Assembly: GCF_000382385.1 (NCBI RefSeq) | Contig: NZ_KB908331.1 | Coordinates: 1-62,121, forward strand | DNA length: 62,121 nt | DNA from: Segatella maculosa DSM 19339 = JCM 15638 | GTDB lineage: Bacteria > Bacteroidota > Bacteroidia > Bacteroidales > Bacteroidaceae | Direction: 5' to 3' | Part shown: positions 57,720 through 62,121 of the stretch, piece after piece | Position numbering within the stretch: position 1 is the first letter of the stretch | Layout of the letters: every line of letters begins with the position of its first letter | The notes under the pieces: generated by a model | Told to the model about the DNA's origin: nothing | The model's database searches: none | The model's input: the letters and a program-made list of their open reading frames with translations, nothing else | Translations under genes and position numbers: made by a program

Positions 57720-58949
57720 ATGAAAACAGAAAAGATGAAGGTGTTGCTCTACCTCAAAAAGAGCGGTCTTGACAAGTCGGGCAAGGCTCCGATTATGGGA
57801 CGGATAACCATCGGGCGTTCCATCGCACAGTTCAGTTGCAAGCTCTCCTGCAATCCTGACTTGTGGAATCCTCGTGAGAGCAGAATGGACGGCAAGAGCC
57901 GTGAGGCTGTGGAAGTGAACGGCAGGTTGGAGAACTTGCTGCTTTCCATTCAGTCATCCCATCAGTCTTTGCTTGCAAGAAGTTGCTCATTTGACGCAAC
58001 CGACGTGAAGGAACAGTTTCAAGGCAGTGTGCAGACACGGTGCATGCTCATTGAAAGATTGGATAAGCTCATTAAGGAGAAAGAAAGTCATATCGGTATA
58101 GACATCAGGAAAGAGTCCATGGCAGGCTATCACTCCACGAGAATCCGCTTGCTGGAGTTCATTCAAAAGAAGTATAAGGTTTCTGACTTGGCTTTCTCAC
58201 AACTGACAGAGAACTTCATCCATGAGTTTCAGCAGTACTTCTTGGGGGAGTGTGGATTTCAGGAAAGCTCATTCTACAATGTCGCCACCCATTTGAAGAC
58301 AGTATGCAGGCTGGCTTACCGTGAAGGATTGGCTGATGTACTACTTTTTGACAAAACCAAGATTAGCAAGGGTAACAAGAAACTCCCCAAAGCACTCGAC
58401 AAGGAAGCATTGGAAAAGCTGAAGGCTCTCCACTTGGAGGACTTGGAGGAGGAAATGGAAACGGCAAGGGATATTTTCCTCTTTGCCTGTTATACAGGTG
58501 CTGCATATTGCGATTTGATGGAACTGAACAAGTCCCATCTTGTGCGTGATGATGAGGGCTGCCTTTGGCTGAAGTTCAACCGTCAGAAGACAGGTGTGCC
58601 TTGCCGTGTCAAACTGCTGCCCCAAGCCATACGGCTGATGGAGAAGCTCCACAGCGAAGAAAGGGAAGCATTGCTCCCTTTCATGAGATATGCTACTTAC
58701 CAATCATATTTGAAAGCCCTGCGACTTCGTGCTGGTATCCCGTTTCCCTTTACCACACATACGGCAAGGCACACCTTTGCTACGCTCATCACGCTTGAGC
58801 AAGGAGTTCCGATTGAAACTGTGAGCAAGATGCTCGGACATAGCAATGTAAGCATGACCGAGCGTTATGCAAAGGTTACATCCCAAAAACTCTTTGAGGA
58901 GTTTGACCGCCTCCTTTCTTTTACCGAAGATATGCAGTTGGCTATCTAA
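57720..58949 (+). CDS. Tyrosine recombinase / integrase (first of two)
   Basis: This 409-residue site-specific recombinase of the Bacteroides CTnDOT-like class has an N-terminal SAM-like arm-binding part (MKTEKMKVLLYLKKSGLDKS). A core-binding domain follows, then a catalytic domain from about residue 220. Visible catalytic residues are H347, R350 (HTARH), H374 (LGHSNVSM) and the nucleophile Y383 (ERYAKVT). The place of the first catalytic arginine reads CYTGAAYCDL; CTnDOT-type enzymes are known to lack it. It presumably inserts and excises the element together with the next recombinase. The second integrase gene starts 59 bases downstream. Confidence 0.93.
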   Translation: MKTEKMKVLLYLKKSGLDKSGKAPIMGRITIGRSIAQFSCKLSCNPDLWNPRESRMDGKSREAVEVNGRLENLLLSIQSSHQSLLARSCSFDATDVKEQFQGSVQTRCMLIERLDKLIKEKESHIGIDIRKESMAGYHSTRIRLLEFIQKKYKVSDLAFSQLTENFIHEFQQYFLGECGFQESSFYNVATHLKTVCRLAYREGLADVLLFDKTKISKGNKKLPKALDKEALEKLKALHLEDLEEEMETARDIFLFACYTGAAYCDLMELNKSHLVRDDEGCLWLKFNRQKTGVPCRVKLLPQAIRLMEKLHSEEREALLPFMRYATYQSYLKALRLRAGIPFPFTTHTARHTFATLITLEQGVPIETVSKMLGHSNVSMTERYAKVTSQKLFEEFDRLLSFTEDMQLAI

Positions 58950-59008
58950 TCCTTATCAAGTCATTTGATTGCTTATCTATTCTTTTAAAACTTCAAAATA
59001 TCAAGACA

Positions 59009-60346
59009 ATGAAAAGTACATTCAAGATACTGTTCTATATCAACAGACAGAAGACAAAGGCAGACGGCAACACCGCCATTCTCTGCCGTATCACCATAGA
59101 CGGAAAGAGCACCGCCATTACCACAGGAGAAGAGTGTAAAGTCTCCGAGTGGAACACCAAGCAGGGTTTGACGACTGACAGGAAGACCAATCAAAGAATC
59201 AGCGAGTTCAGGGAATTGGTAGAGAATACCTATCGGGACATACTGACGAGGGAAGGAGTGGTAAGCGTGGAACTTATCAAGAACCGTTTGCAAGGCATTG
59301 CCACCAATCCCACCACGCTCCTTACCATGAGCAAGGCGGAACTGCAATCTGTCAAGGAGTCGGTAGGCAAGTCAAGGGCAGAGGGGACTTATCTGAACCT
59401 TTACTATTCTGATAGAAATCTCCGAGAATTTATCGAAAACAAAGGAGTACAAGACATATCTATCGCCACCATTACGGAGAGTTTGTTCGAGGAATACCGC
59501 TTCTTCCTGAAAAAGCATGGGCTGAAAGCATCGACTGTCAATACCAATCTCTGTTGGCTGAGTCGACTGATGTTTCGTGCGGTGAGCAGCAGGATTATCC
59601 ACTGCAATCCCTTTGAGAACGCCAAGTATGAGAAGGAGGAAAAGAAGATACGTTTTCTGCAAAAGAGCGATGTAATGAAACTTATGGTAATAAGGATGAA
59701 TGACAAGGAAGCAGAGTTGGCACGGCTGATGTTTGTCTTTTCCTGCTTCACAGGCTTGGCTATCTCAGATATGGAGAATTTGAAATACAAGCATATCCAA
59801 ACGGCAGCAGACGGACAGAGGTATATCCGCAAGGAGCGTCAGAAGACAAAGGTTGAGTTTGTCGTGCCGTTACATCCCATAGCGGAAGCTATCATCAACT
59901 ATTATAGGAAAGAGCAGGCAAGAAACGAAGAACAGCAGACGGTGAAAGAAAAAGGCGACAGCCTTGTCTTTCAACCTCATTGCAGTCGTAGCGTGATGGG
60001 CAAGAACCTGTGCATCGTGGGTAAGGCTTGCGGTATCAGACTGAAATTGTCGTACCATGTTGCAAGGCATACCTTCGGTACGATGTGCCTTAGCGCAGGA
60101 ATCCCCATTGAGAGCATTGCCAAGATGATGGGACACGCTTCCATATCCAGCACGCAGATTTACGCGCAGGTAACGGACAAGAAAATTTCGGAGGATATGG
60201 ACAGGCTCATTGCCAAGCAATCAGTAAAGGAAAAGGAAACTATGGAGAGAGAGGTTTATGAACCAAACTCTCGTATCTCGTTGTATATAAATCTTCTATA
60301 TATTTTGATAAATCATCTGTGTAGCATTTTTGTAGCAGTATTCTGA
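59009..60346 (+). CDS. Tyrosine recombinase / integrase (second of two)
   Basis: This 445-residue recombinase of the same class (MKSTFKILFYINRQKTKADG) has catalytic residues H350, R353 (YHVARHTFGTM), H376 (GHASISSTQ) and Y385 (IYAQVT). The first arginine position again is not arginine (CFTGLAISDMENL). The C-terminal 30 residues after the catalytic helix are hydrophobic (ISLYINLLYILINHLCSIFV) and unlike the family. The natural stop may have been lost or shifted, or this is a genuine extension. Tandem integrase pairs occur in several Bacteroidales mobile elements. Confidence 0.92.
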   Translation: MKSTFKILFYINRQKTKADGNTAILCRITIDGKSTAITTGEECKVSEWNTKQGLTTDRKTNQRISEFRELVENTYRDILTREGVVSVELIKNRLQGIATNPTTLLTMSKAELQSVKESVGKSRAEGTYLNLYYSDRNLREFIENKGVQDISIATITESLFEEYRFFLKKHGLKASTVNTNLCWLSRLMFRAVSSRIIHCNPFENAKYEKEEKKIRFLQKSDVMKLMVIRMNDKEAELARLMFVFSCFTGLAISDMENLKYKHIQTAADGQRYIRKERQKTKVEFVVPLHPIAEAIINYYRKEQARNEEQQTVKEKGDSLVFQPHCSRSVMGKNLCIVGKACGIRLKLSYHVARHTFGTMCLSAGIPIESIAKMMGHASISSTQIYAQVTDKKISEDMDRLIAKQSVKEKETMEREVYEPNSRISLYINLLYILINHLCSIFVAVF

Positions 60347-60482
60347 CTGCTTAGTGACTACCATTCTGACTACCTTTTGAAAGCACAACAGCTCTCTTTT
60401 CTTGGGTACAAAGGTATATAAAATTGTACTAACCTCCAAATCTTTGCACCATAAATATTTAGAGATTTTACTGCTACATTTT

Positions 60483-60535
60483 CCAGTGCAAGGTGCAAGC
60501 CCTTATATATAAAAGGGACTTGCACCTTGCACTGG
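60483..60535. repeat. Long, nearly perfect hairpin between integrase and regulator modules
   Basis: CCAGTGCAAGGTGCAAG pairs perfectly with CTTGCACCTTGCACTGG, and the pairing continues inward (CCCTT with AAGGG) past a one-base bulge, around an AT-rich loop. CTTGCACC recurs at 60731, where CTTGCA CCTGC TGCAAG forms a smaller hairpin. The 475-base gap 60347-60821 contains no gene I can support. Confidence 0.9.
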
Positions 60536-60821
60536 GGGATCCGTGAGTTCTTTGTTCTTTGACAGTGATTGTTCTTTATAAATGATAGTTGATTTTAAGA
60601 GGAATGGTATTTTAACATTTCCTTATATAAGTCTACTATAAATCTTTTCATTAAAAGTAGGTCATTCTTTAATATTCTTTTGTCTGTACTACGTATTTCT
60701 CGTCCTTATGCTACCGCTATGATGCTGAACCTTGCACCTGCTGCAAGACGGATTGCATAGGGTGAAAACATTTGCATATAGCGGGTTGCTCTTGTGGCGG
60801 TGCTTTAATAACTTTATAATT

Positions 60822-61160
60822 ATGAAAGAGTTATTGGAAATGCTGAAGTCAGCAAGAGTAGAAAAAGGTTATTCCCAGGAGTATCTTTCTGGAATTCTGG
60901 GAGTTAGTTCAAGTCGTATCTCACGTTGGGAAAACGGACAAACAGAGATGACTCTCTGCCAAATCCTAAAATACGCTTCTAAAGTAGGCATCTGCTCTAC
61001 TGAAATGTTTGAAGTTCTTGCACGGAATGGGCAGCCAAGACCTTTACCTATGGTAGAGATGCGTATAGAAGTTTTTACAGAGGAGGCGTTCAATAAGCTT
61101 TCACAACTATTAATTGAACTCGGAACAGAACAAGCGACGGGGGCTACAAAACGGTTATAG
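60822..61160 (+). CDS. XRE-family helix-turn-helix regulator
   Basis: This 112-residue protein has an N-terminal Cro/CI-type helix-turn-helix at residues about 5-60 (SARVEKGYSQEYLSGILGVS, then SSRISRWENGQTEMTLCQIL). A C-terminal helical part follows. It is probably a repressor or activator for the mobile element. The ATG at 60822 is chosen because the domain starts directly there; the longer frame from 60732 runs through the small CTTGCA hairpin. It is followed by the excisionase-like gene. Confidence 0.88.
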   Translation: MKELLEMLKSARVEKGYSQEYLSGILGVSSSRISRWENGQTEMTLCQILKYASKVGICSTEMFEVLARNGQPRPLPMVEMRIEVFTEEAFNKLSQLLIELGTEQATGATKRL

Positions 61161-61202
61161 TCATGGAAATAATCACAGTAGAGAAGTCTGGCTTATCAAG
61201 AA

Positions 61203-61538
61203 TTGATAGATAGGCTCAATCGAATAGAGCAGTACGTCGAGAGAACCTCTCACCTTATACAGGATATAGATGACGAGCTGGAAATGACCACGAAAGACCT
61301 AATCGAGACTTTGAATGTTTCAGAGTCCACCCTTTACCGCTGGCGCAAAAAGCAGTTGCTGCGTTACCGCTACACGGAGAGTGGTGATGTGCGCTACTTT
61401 TTCAAGTCAATCATTATTGCCGTGAAATGTAACCGGCTCCGTGTATCAGGGATGAGGAATGATGAGGTTCTCGGACGACTCAACCGCTTTAAGGACAACC
61501 TTATTATGAGTTCTTGCCTTAATTCTAAAAACAGATAA
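61203..61538 (+). CDS. Excisionase-like helix-turn-helix protein, 5' end frameshifted
   Basis: This is a 111-residue frame with a MerR/excisionase-type helix-turn-helix (MTTKDLIETLNVSESTLYRW, RKKQLLRYRYTESGDVRYFF). Small proteins of this kind control integrase direction or expression of transfer genes in Bacteroides elements. The frame opens at a TTG. An ATG at 61163 begins a typical N-terminus, MEIITVEKSGLSR, which runs into a stop at 61211. Deleting one A at 61197-61200 would join both into MEIITVEKSGLS-ELIDRLN. So a one-base insertion has probably broken the gene, unless translation starts at TTG or the base is a sequencing error. Confidence 0.7.
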   Translation: MIDRLNRIEQYVERTSHLIQDIDDELEMTTKDLIETLNVSESTLYRWRKKQLLRYRYTESGDVRYFFKSIIIAVKCNRLRVSGMRNDEVLGRLNRFKDNLIMSSCLNSKNR

Positions 61539-61540
61539 AT

Positions 61541-62121
61541 ATGATAGATAAAGAACAAATACTTTTGCTTACACAAGGAGGGCTGAACGTGTTCTCCCAT
61601 TTCCTTGGCTTTGAGGTGAATCTGCACCGTAACTTCCGCAGTCCCTTCTATGATGACAAGCGGGCTTCATGCCATATCTTCTATGATAGGAAGAGTTCAT
61701 CCTATAAGTTCTATGATCATGGGGATACAACCTATTCGGGAGATTGTTTTTGGTTTGTAGCAACTATGCGTGGCCTAAACCTGAAAACAAGTTTTCCCGA
61801 GGTCCTGGAAACCATAGTACAAGAACTTGGATTGTATTCTTTATGTGATGGTGAACAGCATAGCAAGCATATAACACAGTCATACAAAAAAACTATCGGC
61901 TTCAGTCCTGAGACTGATATGCCCAAGCATACGGAAGAACGACCATACAGTTTTGAGATACAGCCTTTTGATGACGGGCTGCTGAACTATTGGGCGCATT
62001 ATGGCATCCATGAGGATGCACTCCGACGCTTTCGGGTACGGAGTCTTAAACGCTATGAGAGTATTTCTGCTGAAGGTCGTAAGTTTGAACTTTATGGCTC
62101 ACCTACGGAACCTATGTTTGC
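61541..62121 (+). CDS. Primase-like protein of the mobile element (partial, runs off the window)
   Basis: The first 193 residues are visible, starting MIDKEQILLLTQGGLNVFSH. The stretch NFRSPFYDDKRASCHIFYDR, then SYKFYDHGDTTYSGDCFWFV, has the layout of the N-terminal CHC2/primase region in mobile-element primases. The zinc ligands are replaced (one Cys at RASC, one at GDC). A TOPRIM domain would be expected further on, beyond the window. It starts two bases after the preceding stop. A role in priming DNA synthesis after transfer is inferred from similar elements. Confidence 0.7.
   Translation, partial: MIDKEQILLLTQGGLNVFSHFLGFEVNLHRNFRSPFYDDKRASCHIFYDRKSSSYKFYDHGDTTYSGDCFWFVATMRGLNLKTSFPEVLETIVQELGLYSLCDGEQHSKHITQSYKKTIGFSPETDMPKHTEERPYSFEIQPFDDGLLNYWAHYGIHEDALRRFRVRSLKRYESISAEGRKFELYGSPTEPMF

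Larger units (their letters stand above)
57550..62121 (+). mobile_element. Left part of an integrative/mobilizable element
   Basis: Two tandem tyrosine recombinases, an XRE regulator, an excisionase-like helix-turn-helix gene and a primase-like gene follow one another in one direction, as in Bacteroides mobilizable and conjugative transposons. The element continues beyond the window. The left boundary is not determined. It is placed at the nested inverted repeats upstream of the first integrase, because the chromosomal-type repeats end before them. tRNA-His lies 500 bases away and is not obviously the attachment site. Confidence 0.75.

Overview
The window looks like a chromosomal segment of a Bacteroidales bacterium, most probably Prevotellaceae. 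The evidence is: SprA, the type IX secretion translocon; the fused LpxC/FabZ enzyme; meso-diaminopimelate dehydrogenase; a large single-chain FGAM synthase; a fimbrillin-like lipoprotein; CTnDOT-type integrases; and promoters of the Bacteroidetes form TTTG-N19/20-TAnnTTTG instead of Shine-Dalgarno signals. I cannot name the species.

Layout. 1-376: right end of an IS3-family element. 660-6370 (minus strand): rubredoxin plus flavodiiron protein (oxygen detoxification), an outer-membrane barrel protein, an EamA transporter and a replication-initiator-like protein with a repeat-built tail. 6673-10794: lipid A operon lpxD-lpxC/fabZ-lpxA followed by miaA, then the RNase P RNA gene (10904-11318). 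11359-13026: small membrane proteins and a secreted GH43-like protein. 13749-22531: ruvA, the 2496-residue sprA and an acetyltransferase. 22734-27411: LTA-synthase-like membrane sulfatase, a small secreted protein and a membrane-anchored MutS-like ATPase. 28060-37202: purL, a chromate transporter pair, ddh, corA with an unusual leader, and a DUF349 protein. 37766-41406: an AT-rich acquired segment with a broken radical SAM maturase, an aspartic-protease lipoprotein and a complete IS3-family element that carries a 101-bp MITE. 41829-50631: icd, an OmpA lipoprotein, NDH-2, dnaG, queD, queE and cls. 51128-52969: a two-gene cell-surface unit behind an (AC)18 tract. 53281-56890: an HU-like protein, a sigma-54 activator, lptE, a TPR protein and secG. 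56983-57057: tRNA-His. 57550-end: the left part of an integrative/mobilizable element with two tandem tyrosine recombinases, an XRE regulator, an excisionase-like gene with a frameshift and a primase-like gene running off the window.

Cell-envelope construction is the main housekeeping theme: lipid A synthesis, LptE for LPS transport, SprA for secretion, cardiolipin synthase, SecG and OmpA.

The most striking structure lies between the genes. At least eleven intergenic stretches, plus one repeat inside a gene, are tandem arrays with a fixed unit length of 22 bp (23 bp at one site; 66 = 3 x 22 bp in the coding one). Units keep their length while their sequence drifts, and some motifs recur at distant loci in either orientation. 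A second layer consists of GC-rich REP-like palindromes and a composite hairpin element with compensatory base changes. Everything here was read by eye; no alignment or database search was run.
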